A stretch of 64,000 nucleotides of DNA from Isoetes taiwanensis (GCA_021234155.1 JAJEKV010000020.1:4696563-4760562), one strand, 5' to 3'; shown: positions 33,006-45,252, counted from the stretch's first letter. The notes: generated by a model from the sequence alone, not told the origin. Numbers and translations: made by a program.

Positions 33006-33308
33006 GAACTCCTAAGGTTTTTGCGTATTATCCTTTACGGTTATGGTTACGAACGTCCTTACTTTTGTCAAGGAAGGAACATTTAGGTTTAATTGGAGCC
33101 CTAACTATGTGTTTGTCAAGTCAAAGTAAAGTAGAGAGAGAGCACATTATTTTCTTCTTGCCAATGATGAAGCTGAGCGGGTGGTGAAGTCCTCCTAATC
33201 TAAAATGCATCTAAGGTTTTTTCCTATTATTGTTCATGGTCATTTATTATTATGAATGCCTTTGCTTTTGTCAAGAATGGAATGATTTATGTTAAGCCTT
33301 AACTATGT

Positions 33309-33629
33309 GGGTAAAAGCATGTTAGGGTGTACCACTTTTGGAACCTGCAAAAGTACATACACTAGGTACTTCAGAACTGGGTACTTTCTCATTTTTATTT
33401 TCATTAAAACTAGTACAAAAGTCCAAAATAAAAGTCAAGGACGCATTAATATTCAAAGTTAAGATAAAGATAATGCTACTGGAGACCAAAATATATATAA
33501 AAGTTCTAGAGTGTACCTTTTATTGAGATATTACACAAGTACACAGTACCCAGTCCTGGGTACCTTTTTAGGTACTTTTTTGGTCACTAAATAATACTTT
33601 TTAAGGGACACCCTAACATGCTTTTACCC
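33309..33629 (+). mobile_element. 321-bp MITE with 4-bp target duplication (copy 2)
   Basis: Same family and same length as 5526-5846, opposite orientation. Terminal inverted repeats GGGTAAAAGCATGTTAGGGT at both ends; direct flanks ATGT at 33,305-33,308 and 33,630-33,633. Internal words AAAGTCCAAAATAAAAGTC and GTACCCAGTCCTGGGTACC match copy 1. Two copies with independent 4-bp duplications fix the boundaries well. Confidence 0.92.
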
Positions 33630-34707
33630 ATGTTGCCTTGCCCCAGAAGCAGAAACTATTTGTAAATTGTCTCATACTATTTCCTTTACGGCATAAACTG
33701 TTACCACACTTTCTTTATGTATAGTGCTTGCCTCCAACAGGTGAAAGCAATCTATCATTAATATTCTCTCCCCTGCTTTTGAGCAGATTCAGAAGATTGG
33801 CATCTGTACAAATGCCAAAGCCGCAGCTTTGTTGTTGCTGCTCATAAACTCGATATTGTTGACTCAAGACATTGTCTAACGTACTTGCAGTAGGCTCCGC
33901 CGCCTCTTGTGTTTGCATCGATTTTTGGCTACGAAAGGCAAGAACCCATATCCAAAAACGTAATTCTTACAAAAACAAAGCCGAGTTAAGCTATTGTAGC
34001 AGATTGAGTACTTACTTTTACCCAAAACCTAGCCTTTCCCTTTTAGGAAAGCGGTTTCCTGTTGAAAAATCCATGCTCTCTCAGATCGGTTAGGTTGAAA
34101 AATAACCCCAATTCTCTGTCTACCTTGTGTTGAAAGGAAGGAATAGGCATATGTGTTACCTCGTACGACCAGCTGAAGGGCACCATCGCCATGTTTGTGC
34201 TCTTTCACATCTCCATGAACTACCCTTTGCTATTCCATCCCGTTCAATCTCTGCTGAAGGACGTTTGAGACTGCATCTGTAGGCAAATATAAACAGACAG
34301 CTTGGTCCAAGTACTACAGACTAAGCAGTATAACATAAGTGCAACATAAAGATGATTACAGCTTAAGAAATTAACTGCTTGCAGTTAAAAAAGCATGAAG
34401 AAACTCATTTACCTCACATGCATAAGCAGCCGATTCCCATTCTGAGACCTCCGTTCTGCAACTATGATGCACAACCTGCAGCAAAAGGTATCCCTGTATG
34501 AAGCTATTCTTGCACTGCGACTCGCATGAAACCAACAAAGCGCCCGATAGATAGGCTTCTCATTCATCTCAGCAGATTTTCTACAATGGTGGACAGTGGA
34601 TAGCCGCACATATGCGAACTACCCACGAAAAATAAAGGGAAAATCCAATTATATCATTTGGACTCCAAAACAAATACAATGCTAATAGATGAGTGGCTGA
34701 TGTACCT

Positions 34708-34786
34708 GCCGAAAGCTTATCACCGGGATTAAAAAACCCCGCCCTTTCGGGTTTTCGAGGAAAAACCCTAGTGATAAGCCTTCAGC
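34708..34786. repeat. 79-bp foldback hairpin
   Basis: Arms GCCGAAAGCTTATCAC (34,708-34,723) and GTGATAAGCCTTCAGC (34,771-34,786) pair with two mismatches. The loop itself contains AAAAAACCCCGCC and TTTTCGAGGAAAAACCC. It could be a tiny foldback element; no target duplication seen. Confidence 0.6.
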
Positions 34787-35023
34787 AAGGGGCTTAGACA
34801 AACGTAAGGCATAGAATCGCTCTAAAAAACCCGCGCATGGAGAAGTCTAAACGGATGGCGCTCGCCAACCTGTACCTGCACATCACCAACAACAAACGAG
34901 AAACATACCAAAGAATAGCATCACCCAGTGGGTGGAAAAAAAGCATCACCCACCGGGTGGAAAAACATGATAAACAGAACTTGTACAAAATATAATAAAC
35001 AAAGAAGGGGGGGAGGGTGGGTT

Positions 35024-35589
35024 CAAAGAGAATAAGGTACTGCTGAGAGAAAAGGAAGCACCGATGAAACGTCGATGAAGAACTCTGCAATAAGTAGCAA
35101 ACGCCCAACCTGATGAACGGCCCAAAACGCATGCGATGCATGCATGCGACGCATGCAATGCATGCATGCTCGTCTTGAGCAAGAATGCCGATTCGCTACG
35201 CGAATCGACGACATTCTTGCACTGCGACTCGCATGAAACCAACAAAGCGCCCGAATACCAAAGGACTTCCTTAACAAACTAGGATCGAGGACGAAGGTCA
35301 CATGATGAAGGCTAAAGGCCGGAAAGGACAGCAGGAAAGCAATGCCAAATTGGCCAAACCAGGCAGGAAGAAGCCCCTCCCCTGCCTGGAAACAAATCAA
35401 AGAGAATAAGGTACTGCTGAGAGAAGAGGAAGCACCGATGAAACGTCGATGAAGAACTCTGCAATAAGTAGCAAACGCCCAACCTGATGAACGGCCCAAA
35501 ACGCATGCGATGCATGCATGCGACGCATGCAATGCATGCATGCTCGTCTTGAGCAAGAATGCCGATTCGCTACGCGAATCAACGACATT
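35024..35589. repeat. 192-bp direct duplication with alternating GCATGC tract
   Basis: Copies at 35,024-35,215 and 35,398-35,589 are the same length and differ at about two bases. Each includes ACGCATGCGATGCATGCATG and CGCATGCAATGCATGCATGC, an alternating purine-pyrimidine tract prone to Z-DNA or cruciforms, and ends with the palindrome GATTCGCTACGCGAATC. The 182 bases between them are unrelated. Very recent duplication or an assembly artefact. Confidence 0.9.
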
Positions 35590-36101
35590 GTAGAAACCAT
35601 ACCTTATATTTTCAACGAAATTAAAGTTGCAGATAGCTTTGGGAAAGTAGTTATCTCAATTACAGAGTCTGGCTTTCTTAGTCTGCAACTTGGCATCTTT
35701 CAAGTGCCTCTTTATTTCATCATCCATGCCAATACCCCATTCGATGCAGTTCGCAAGACCTATTGTCAGTGATAACAACAAAGAGGAAAAATGAAAGAGA
35801 AACTACGCTCAGAATCATTGATGTAACGAACATCAAACCAAAAACCAACCTGTTTCACCAACTCGAATACTGTTGCTTCATCTCTCTTTGAAGGGAATGG
35901 AGCCAACCAAATTATTTAACTTAGCGGCTGTTTCTAATGTTTTGTTCGACGATATCGGGCGATCTACTGTTAGTACTGATATGAGATGTCAGATTATGAT
36001 CACCTCACATCTCGGCATTCTCCTAAGTCCTGCTCCATGAAATGTGTTTCGTGAAGTATCTGTATTAGCCAGTAAAGTGATCCTTTATGCCATTCTTCTT
36101 C

Positions 36102-36562
36102 GGACGTCCGTATTTAGAGTCCGGGATGTGGTATTTCCGGACTTTCTTGGTGATATTTCTGGACATCCGTTATCAGCCAGGTGGTATTTCCGGCCAAAAA
36201 AGGTGGTATTTCCGGCCAAAAAGGGGGTATTTCCGGCCAAAAAATGGTATTTCTGGCCAAAAACCAAGCGCGAAACTGTGCGGCGGAGCTGAAATCTTTG
36301 GTCGGATCGTTTGTGCAGCTCTGTGAACGGCTTGAACTGCTTCAAAAGCCCTTCTAATCACTTTGTCTACCTCTTTAACGTTAGTTTGATGAAGAGAGGA
36401 AGCGATTTGAGCCCAGATAGAGCCGGATTGATCCAAAAATGCCCCAAAACAGTTGATTCTGGGCTTGAAACTGTGAAGTTACAGTGGCTGATAAGGGGTG
36501 GCCGGAAATACCACAAAAAAAGTCCGAAAATACCACATCCCGGACTCTAAATACGGCGGTCC
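36102..36562. mobile_element. Mutator-type MITE with ~75-bp terminal inverted repeats
   Basis: The left end GGACGTCCGTATTTAGAGTC and the right end, inverted, GGACCGCCGTATTTAGAGTC stay similar for about 75 bases (through CCGGGATGTGGTATTT and TTATCAGCCA). The flanks are TTCTTCTTC on both sides, a 9-bp direct duplication, though low in complexity. Long TIRs plus a 9-bp duplication are typical of Mutator-like elements. The interior has four repeats of GGTATTTC(C/T)GGCCAAAAA. No transposase, hence non-autonomous. Confidence 0.85.
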
Positions 36563-38753
36563 TTCTTCTTCTTCCTCCCACAAAGAAGCCTAAAAGCTCC
36601 CGGACCTTTTGTTTTCTTCTGTTGTGCACACCTCCTGAAAATCCACACAGAAATCTTCTTCATTTTTAACCTTCTTCAGCTTCAAATCTATTCTACTAAG
36701 ACCGAGTCCAAATCGACACCGAAAAACCAAACTTCAATTTAAGCGCCTAAAACCCCGCCTAAAACCCCAACGTAACACCGTCACTCTGCACAAAGTTCGT
36801 CTCTTAGCTGGCACACAGGAAGTACAGAGCTCTGCGCTTGATCCTGGAGGTTCAGGAATTATCTATGGGTTCGCAGTTGATAGCAGTTTCAGATTGATCA
36901 ATCGAATCCCAGATTAGAATCCTCCACAAAACCCTTCCTCGCAGACATCTCGACATTGATCTATCTCCACCGATCTGGGTTAACTTTTAGCCCTCTCCCT
37001 CTTTTATACGATGTCGCATAATCCAGAAGCTTCTGGAGCAGCAGGCCTAACAACTTCTAGAACCTGCACGAAGGTTGAAGCTCGAGCTTTCTAGAAACTT
37101 CCGGAGTTAACTATAACGTCTAGGTGTCAACTTCTGAAAGGTTTGATCTCCTCCCCATTATTTTAGATGGTTACACGTGTGCAGCTCTAACCAAAAATAT
37201 CAACTTCCCTAATAATAGCGCCTACCTTCAACCTGCCCCCTTATCCTCCATATTACAATTATATACTAGAGATATGCATTTGTTGTAATAGCTTTTTACA
37301 TACATAAGGATAGATAAAATGGAATAGATTTTTTTAAAGTCCAAGTACAACCAACCAAACAATGTTTTACAATCCAATAAAGCCGTATGAGCATGTACAT
37401 TAGATTCCAAACCCAGCCCAAAAAGTTAAATCTGGCATTGGAAAGAAAGAGGCTTCAAAATCCCCAATAGCTCTAACAAGATAATTTGCCAGTAGATGTC
37501 ATGCTCCACCGAATTTTGAATATAAACTAATGATTATCTATTGGATTTTGCCCACAGTTGTTTTTTTTGCCGGCAAATAATAACTCAAACTAGAAAATAA
37601 GGATTGTGATTGAAAATTTAGGATGCCTGAAAGAAGAAAACATAGACAATAAAGGCAATAATGGTAACTAGCTTTGATAAAACTTCGATCTAGAATCATT
37701 TCAATGTACTTTATCCTTAGAACATGTCTAGAGTTTCTCAAAAGAAAACAGAAATTTGGTAAAGATAGCATTGAGCAATTGATTACATTTTAAGGCACAA
37801 GAAAGCTTATGCAAACTATTTCTATCTGATCTGCTAAATCCATCCTTGTTTCTTCCAATTCTTCTGCTTCCATTCCTCTATTCGATCCAATTTCAAAACC
37901 ATCTCCTCTGTTTTCTTCTATTTTGCCCTTATTTTCCACAACAATCGCTCTATTCTGCCCCTGTTTTTTATCAATCCATCTGTTTTCATGATTGGATTCA
38001 TTCGGAAACCCATTTTGATGATTGATCAACCCGTTAAGAGCCATTATAAGATCAGCATTGTTCCTCTGTTGTGGCTCCGCTTACTATCAATCCCTTCCTG
38101 ATCAACCCCTTTCTGATTTTTCTGATGAATCACTTTCTTTATGCCACAATTGGCATCAAATCCATCAATCCGATCCTTGTTGGGTTGTTTAATCCCTTCC
38201 TTCCGATATTTGTAGAGCCCTTTTTCATAATCCAAGCCAGATTCAAGCCCGTTTACAGGCTCTGTAGAATTGGTAGATGCTTCTGAATAAATCGAGCAAA
38301 ATGAATGGGTCAGAGAAAGCTTACAGGCCAAGTTCAGAACTTCAAAAGTGATGGAGCGGGAATCTACAATCCATGCTTAGCCGCTTGTTGCTTACAGAGG
38401 AAGAAAGGGGAACCAGGATTGCTTGAAGAGAAAGGAATGGGAAATTCTGGGACTTTTTATTTTTTGTTATTTTTTCATGTGAACGTGTCATGCCCAAGTT
38501 TTTTCCTAGGGCAGCAATATTAGCTTCAAACAGAAATTGAAGTTGGCTTATATATGTATTGATAGCAATGGGATTGTAATAAATTTATGGAAGGGACAAG
38601 TTTCAATGGTTGCAAAACACAATTTATTTATCATTCCAACTCTTTCAGATAAAACTTAATTTATTGAAACCTTTTTTACATTGTTCTCCATATCTTCGCC
38701 TACATCACATTGAGCAACATGTCATTTCCGAAATCCAGCAATTGGTTTTAAAC
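36563..38753. other. Intergenic region, possible decayed frames on minus strand
   Basis: Minus-strand frames at 38,331-38,044 (LESGLDYEKGLYKYRKEGIK) and 38,044-37,790 (Asn/Glu-rich, ENKGKIEENRGDGFEIGSNR) have peculiar low-complexity composition and no recognised domain. They may be a relic or chance. The rest is AT-rich. Confidence 0.35.
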
Positions 38754-41219
38754 CGTATTTAATTAAAGTGGGACAAATCTTGAATTTTGGGACTCGGACT
38801 GAAAATGGGACTCACACACCATAAAAGAAATTTCTGAATTGATTGCTTGAATAGAATTACACATGACACACATAGAATTGGGTTACTTGTTTTCCTCATA
38901 AATTTTACAAACCACTAGTTGAGAAAGTTTTCAAACTTCTCAATATTATGCACCCTCATACAATGATATAGCATGGAGGTTGCTCATGGCCTTGTCCATC
39001 TCCTTTCTTGGGATCTTGTGTGTGTTGTCTTTTGCAATGTGAGAACTTGGATATGACCATACCACACACTCCACCAATTCCCTCCTTTGAGGGTCAGCAT
39101 AATTTGCCCTCCACTTCTTCTCCCAGCAGTCAGTGTATTGCTCCTTCAAGTTGCCCTTCTTGTGCCTCCCAATGGGCTCCCAATATTGAATTTGGAATCC
39201 AGGACGCAACTCCTCTCCATCAGGCATAGTGGTGGTCACATCAGAGAGTGCCACCCCTAACCATATTGGACAGTCCTATCATCAGGCCTTACTAGCACAA
39301 AGTATCCTTCCTTGATGTCCTCAAAGGGATCCCACTCAGGAAGATCAAACCACTTCGGCTTTGAGGCCTTACTTCCCACAAACCACTTGGAACCCTTGTT
39401 GGGACCCAAGTGAGCATTCTTAGACGTGCTTGCACCTTGAGAACCCTCCCATCTTGACTCGCAAGAACCCGCCCATAGCTCCCTCCCACATGGTCGCTCA
39501 ATTTCTAAGCATGTCACAACTTTCTCCCAAAGATTTGATTAGGGAGTCCATTTGATTTTTCTTAAGAGTGGAGGTGTGCTTTCCATTTCAACATCATCCC
39601 AAAGTCGCGTTATGTAATCCTTGATGCCCTTCACCAGCTGGCTAGAGTCTTTGACTGCCTTGAAGGGAGGTAGTGGTTTTGGCTGCCCTTTAGGAATGAG
39701 AACTTCACCAAAGCAACACTCCTTTGCCACAACTCGATACCTTGTACAGTGCATCCACAACTTGTCACCTGGTCTCCACTTATATTGCATGATTGGTATT
39801 CCATCCCTAACCCAAAACTTGAATTGAAGTGGCTTTGTGTGTCCTCATCAACCGGTCCTTGCCATCTAGCAAGTATCCTTCTACAAATGATTTCCAATCT
39901 GCAACCTCATCCATCAAGAAAGCCATTGGGTTGGGGTCAATGCAGCTCTCAAACACATCCATTAGTTCAGGGAGAGTGGTCACGTTTTCTCTCTTGAGCT
40001 TGGTGGAGAAAGTTCCAAAGAATCCATCTATATCATCATGCGTATGCCCAACCATCATGAATCCCACTTTCACAACTTTGAATACTCCCACTGCTGTCAA
40101 GTATGACATTGCCCCAAACATCCATCTATTCTTGTTTTCTTTCCAACAGTTGTCCAACTGAACACATAGCTCCTCATGCAGTGATTTTTCTCAAGTAAGG
40201 GGAAATCATCCCAAGTCCTCCTTGATTCACTAGACACCTTGGATGTGAGCTTTTTTATCTGCCTTTGGTAACAAAGCGGTTGATCATCCATCAAAGCCTC
40301 AAAAATGGGTGCTGAAGGGGAATACCTCCTCCCTTCTATCGATCCTTTCTCTAGTGTTCTCAGGCACTTGAAAATAGAGCTCACATGGAAGTTTGGATCA
40401 TCTCTCCATAGATCAAGCACAAAATGACCATATGCCAGTTCCATGACCATGTATTAATACACCCGCCAGACTTACTTTCATCTGAAAAGCGTTTTGACAA
40501 CGCTTGGGTAAAGGATCTAGCTTTGGCAAGAAAGTCTTGTGTTGGTCCATCTTATCATGAATTATACACAAAAATTTGTCCGGCTGCATCTCAAAAAATG
40601 TTCTCCACTGCCAATACAACTGTCTACATGATATTTGGTCCCTTTGGTGATCTGCAAATTGCTCCCTAATTGCCATTCTTTCTTTCTCTATTGCAGTTGA
40701 TGCAAGTGTATCCTTGAGTTGAATGCAAGTGTTGCACTTTGAGAATGGCATGTGTTGTAGGACACTCACGTCCGAGAAGTGAGTGCTCCATAACTTGCTG
40801 AAATGTGATTGAGAAAGAGGCCTACCTCCAGTAGTTTCTAGGATGGAGTTGACCTCCTTAAGGCACTCCTTTTGGATATAGTGTTGTGGCAACACTCTTT
40901 GCACCACTCGCACACCGTGCTCGTTCACCTTCGACTTGTGGGGCATAGATTGAGACATGTATCTCACAAAGCTCTCGAAGACTGCAATGGCCTTTAGAGT
41001 ATTTGCTCTAGGTTTCAAAGTGAGTGCATTACCATGTTGGAACAAAGTGTGCCCTTTTCTAACCTGCTCCCAGTATCTGTAAAATGATTTCGGGTTCAGA
41101 GTTTTATTCAAAAATTCGAATTAAGGATAGTTTTCGGGTCGGGGTGCTACTTTTTATGTAAATTAACCGGGTTCCGAAAAAAAATGGGAATGGAATGAGT
41201 CCCACTTTAATTAAATACG
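38754..41219 (-). mobile_element. Element B: 2.5-kb internal-deletion derivative of element A, inverted
   Basis: Both ends carry CGTATTTAATTAAAGTGGGA. The right ~125 bases (41,219-41,095) match the left end of element A (18,280-18,405). The sequence then jumps at about 41,090-41,100 to the part of the DUF7869-type gene corresponding to 28,450 in A, and runs collinearly to the other end. About 10 kb (all leftward cargo, every palindrome and the N-terminal third of the DUF7869-type gene) is absent. Similarity to A is high throughout, so the deletion and transposition are recent. This is the standard structure of a non-autonomous derivative mobilised in trans. Confidence 0.88.
38946..41098 (-). 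pseudogene. DUF7869-type protein remnant in element B
   Basis: Collinear with element A residues from SFYRYWEQVRKGHTLFQHG to SNLHAISLYEGA. It includes CIIHDKMDQHKTFLPKL, VGFMMVGHTHDDIDGFFGTF and SGLIFLSG in a shifted frame. It lacks the N-terminal CC..C region because of the internal deletion. Several small indels, mostly not shared with copy A, break the frame. Where A and B disagree, one or the other usually keeps the reading frame, which suggests recent decay or assembly indels. Confidence 0.75.
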
Positions 41220-41896
41220 ACCAATTAGAGCATCCGACAATAGAATAGCTCGGATTTAGCATGCTTCCAAATTTGAATTTTGACCTGTCACTAGGTTATT
41301 CGACTTTGAACCTTAGTCCTTGATTTTAAACAATACCAGAAGGGTTGAAATTTCAACCATGTACTACTAAACATCAAATGCAATGTGCAGATGAAATACT
41401 TCAGCGATCAATATCAACACTGTTCATTATTATTTTTTCATTGCACAAGCGAATACAAGCTATCATTTTAGGAACTTATGGATCATGGAACTCATCTTAC
41501 AGAGCCTCTTGCATGTAAACTGTAATGCAAAGTCACTATGAAGGGCATCTCACGGATCTGCACAAAGCTTAAAGGTAAACATGACATTTCATGGCGAAGC
41601 TTTTTCTACAATCAACTTGCAAAATTGATGAAAACTAAGCAGTTGATGGAAATTATTAAATTTTAGTGAATTCATGAGTAATCAAATTATAATCAGCAAG
41701 CAAGCAAGAAGAAACAGATTTATTTTCCCTCACCTTCCTTCTTGACATTCAACACCCTTAAAATACAATCCCAAGACTGCCATTTTTTCTCCACATATAA
41801 AAGTGCTAAACATTGTCGTCCCCTATTGTTTTTTGGTTCCACCCATGTCAATTTCACCTTCTTATCCTTCTCGTTAACTTCTTTAATCCATGCATA
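41220..41896. other. Intergenic region, no gene seen
   Basis: AT-rich sequence between element B and the TNP2-like gene. No paired repeats or domains recognised. Confidence 0.4.
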
Positions 41897-44256
41897 CTAG
41901 CAACCATCATTTGATGCTAGATGTAGTGCGACGCTCCGTTTTATAGCTTGGATTGCCACAATATCATCCACAAGAGGCCAGATTGGAACAATGCCATACT
42001 TATTCAACTGAAGAAGCCTATCTGGCAATGTTGTTGTGATGGTCTCAAATGCAATCATTCTCTTATCTTTAGTCGTTCGCATTGGCAGAAGACATATTTC
42101 TCGAAGAATATATTGAACTGGCATAATAGATTCATGATTGAATGGCTCCATAGTCGAAGCAAGGTAGGCATCCCACTTCATCCTTGGATTTTATTATCTT
42201 GGATGTAGTACCTGTAATAATCTGCTACAAAGTATACACTTGTTTCAATGCCTTCTCTGTAGAAAAAAAAAGTACCTGATTTTTCCATACCATTGACCAT
42301 CCTCTGTATCCTTATTTTCTACTACAACCGTGGCTCCGACCCTAAATATACAACCCCTTATAAGGATTGACTTGTATTCTGAAACTTCACCTCCAAAAGG
42401 AATGCCCACTGAACTTCTTGGAGAGCCCTTGCTTCATCTATTGTACATTGCCTCGTTTGATGGAACCCAATTAGAACACCTTTCTTAGAAATCAAATCCT
42501 TCCACTCAATCAGGTCATACCTATTGCACGATTCCCATAAGTCAATAGCTATTGGTTGAGAATTTGTATGAAGTATACCAGTGGACACCGCTTCAAAGTT
42601 GACTGTAAATGCAAAGTTGCATGCTCTTGAGGCAATAAACCATCATTGTCTAAACTCTTCAATCGAAAGATCCTAGAAAATAAGATACGGTTCTCTACAC
42701 GAGCATAGGTTAACTCCATCTCTTTTTTATCTGTATGTCTTTGAATTAACTTAGCAAAGGTGCTCTCAAAATAGTAACACCAGATAGCATCAGGCCACTG
42801 GAGATGCCAAGCCTTTAATAACTTTTTAGTGGCATTCATGGTCTGCTCAGACCATCCATTTGTCCTTGCAAAATCGTAGAATATTCTAGTAAGATCAGTA
42901 GCAATTTGAGAAATGTTGAAGTGTGAAGAAGACACCAAATTCATTGCCACATAATCTGCATACCATTGGCTATAGAACTGATGCTCTTGTGCCTTAAAGA
43001 AACCAAGTCATTTGAATGGGTCTTTTGGACACCTACCAGATTTTATTCTGGGTGTCCTAATGTCAATCATGGCTTGCAACCTCTCCATAACAATCTTTTC
43101 ATTACCTTCCTCCTTTATCTGATCAAATAGAAGCTTATTGGACTTGCACAAAAGATTTAATGCTAGGATGTGCATAAGGCCCAGAATAGTATGATGTAAC
43201 AAGTCAAACCCATAGAGGTGAAAAAACCCCAAGAACATGCTAGTACCTCGAACGTCTGTGTCACGTGAAGCATTGGGCACTCCATCATTTAGTTGTTGAA
43301 TGCTTTGAAGTACATACTGCATAGTCTTCTTTGCATCTGGAACTCTTGTTTTCTTCCATATATCATCGTAGAAATACTTCCCATCGTCTGCAACAGATAG
43401 CACAAGGTCGCATCTTCTACATGGCACCTTACCTCCTAAATGAAAAAGAAAGCAAGTCATTCATAAGCTAATTTATATGTTTAAATGGAAAGGACCTCAA
43501 ATTACCAAACTATGCACACCTGAAGATAATTTTAAGATTTTGCATTGTGTTGAATGATCTGCTGTTATAGCATACAAGAAGAACCGTTGATTAAAGACCT
43601 ATGGCTGTCCTGAATGAATGGACTCACTCTCAAGTGCATAATTAACCTTCACATCTGTGACAAAAAGCTCTCTAAGTTCATCCACCAATGGTTATAGGAA
43701 GGCATCTAGGCTGTTAGTATTGGAAATAATGCTCTCCTTCGAAATAAAAAGTACTGGAAAAGTAATATCCCTGATCTGGGCACTCAACATGCTTCCAACC
43801 ATTTAACACTATAAGTCGAACAACACCACTGCTCCCTATCGTGCTTCGAGTTGATTGGAATCCATCACAATGCAACATCAAAGCCAGATTTCTACGATCT
43901 CCAAAACATTGTGTCCTTTGATATGCCTCACGTCGAATGCATTGAGGATATGTCAAAGCAATTGTCTCTCCATAATCCGCAAATTGACTCTGTACATCAA
44001 AAGATGAAGATTTGATCACAGTTTTGCAGTGCTTGCATATTATGGGTAACTGCCATTTTGTTTATGGATCCCAGAAATATTGCATTTCTCTCCATCGCTT
44101 TGCATGCCAGCATTCTGAAATGGAGGAAGGCCGCTCATCAATTATCTTGCCCAGCCATGTTTGCCGTTGTCGCAAATACTCATTATCACTGTATGCTATG
44201 GTCTTGCTCTGACATATAAGTTTCAGATAAACATGGCTGATACAAGTGTCGTTCAT
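41897..44256 (-). pseudogene. TNP2-like transposase, decayed
   Basis: Read leftward. The start block is 44,256-44,062 (MNDTCISHVYLKLICQSK, then RQTWLGKIIDERPSSISECW), followed by ICKHCKTV. Block 44,019-43,714 has GDRRNLALMLHCDGFQST followed by GVVRLIVLNGWKHVECPD. This is like the LxLxxDGFxP...xVxLVxxN stretch of TNP2-type (Transposase_21) proteins of plant En/Spm elements and their relatives. Block 43,460-43,008 has CRRCDLVLSVADDGKYFYDD and GFDLLHHTILGLMHIL, comparable to the DVMHxxxN segment. More C-terminal blocks lie at 42,950-42,549, 42,588-42,358 and 42,181-41,897. Frames change between blocks, so introns and damage are both likely. A DNA transposase by similarity; family assignment approximate. 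No terminal repeats located. Confidence 0.6.
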
Positions 44257-45250
44257 GGCAGAAGTAAGGTGGGAGCCATCTCAGGTTGCTTGTTATGTTG
44301 CTAAAAGATTTCCTTCTGTTGCTGAACAGATTGAACGTAGCATCAATGAAAATCATATTTTTGGGATTTCGTTCCTCAATTGGGAGTCATCTGATTGGCA
44401 GAAGTTGGGGCTAGTGATTGGAATAGCTGCAGGAATTGTTGCTTTGCAGGATGATATCAAGTCCCAAGTTGTTTCAAATACTGAAGGTATTTTTTCTATA
44501 TCTATTTCTAGAGATGAACCATCTATTGATCATTCGACACCTTCTATTCATCAAATTTCTAGTCTGAATGGAAAAAGAAATAAAAAGCAGACTAGCTATA
44601 TAATGGAGCAATTTGGACAAATGCGAATTCCAAATGCAGGGCTAGTTTTTACATCTCTGAGTAGGGGTTCAGAAAAGAATGGTAGATTAGCTTTGAAGAA
44701 AACAGGACATCATGCACAATGGATTTTGATGGAAAATCATAAAGCAATTCGAGCTGCTACCTCGGAAGCTTTCCCAAACTTTACATTGCCAGAATTCAAG
44801 ATAATATTTAGCAGAAATAACAAATGGATGAAAAAGAGGGACGAGTTAGTGGATCGTTTGATGGGGATGGATCTTTAAAGCCAATATGTTGGCCAAGTGT
44901 GACCTATCCAGTCCTAGAAAGGTTTATAGAGAGACAATTAACTCACTTCTTGCAGGTGCGAAAAGACGCTTAAGATTAAGAGAGAACAAGTTTTCTAGGA
45001 ATTATGAAGAAGATGATCATGTTTCCTTGGTCGCGTCATCCCTGACATTGGATAGGACAGACCTGTCATTTTTTAAAAACTTTTATCTGCAGGTTACCAA
45101 CGCCCTTCATTTTTTTATGATAAAGAATTAGTGATTGGGGCTGCTGAGGTTATTGGCAAAGTTGATAATAATAACTATGATCTCTTAGGTGTTAAAATTT
45201 CAAGTATTGAGGAATTATCTTCCATAGTACTTGGACACTGGGAAGAGGTT
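44255..45250 (+). pseudogene. SAM-domain protein of a transposon, decayed
   Basis: The 208-residue frame 44,255-44,878 begins MAEVRWEPSQVACYVAKRF and continues INENHIFGISFLNWESSDWQ KLGLVIGIAAGIVALQDDI. This is a clear sterile alpha motif domain (W..xV..y, INGxxfL.L...D...LGI..G....L...I) at residues 5-70. A Ser-rich linker follows, then GHHAQWILMENHKAIRAATS and FPNFTLPEFKIIFSRNNKWM. More coding follows in other frames, ending near 45,250 with FFYDKELVIGAAEVIGKVDN and LGHWEEV. Its ATG (44,255) overlaps the minus-strand start of the TNP2-like frame (44,256) in one CATG, so at least one start is not the real one. SAM domains mediate oligomerisation or RNA/DNA binding. The arrangement recalls the SAMD3-like reading frames found in animal transposons. 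Confidence 0.6.
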
Positions 45251-45252
45251 GC

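Larger units (their letters stand above)
30787..33308. other. Intergenic region with small repeats
   Basis: Begins with the TTAACTTAA arm (to about 30,898, ending CTAACTTAACCACTGGTGGG). After that no gene is supported. Small duplications at 31,829-31,912 and 32,907-33,005 are listed separately, and a looser direct repeat links 32,850-32,900 with 33,120-33,180 (AGCACATTATT...AATGATGAAGCTG). Confidence 0.45.
33634..36101. other. Intergenic region with hairpin and duplications
   Basis: No gene is supported. Contains the hairpin at 34,708-34,786, the 192-bp duplication at 35,024-35,589, and a 42-bp direct repeat beginning ATTCTTGCACTGCGACTCGC at 34,506 and 35,212. Confidence 0.5.
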
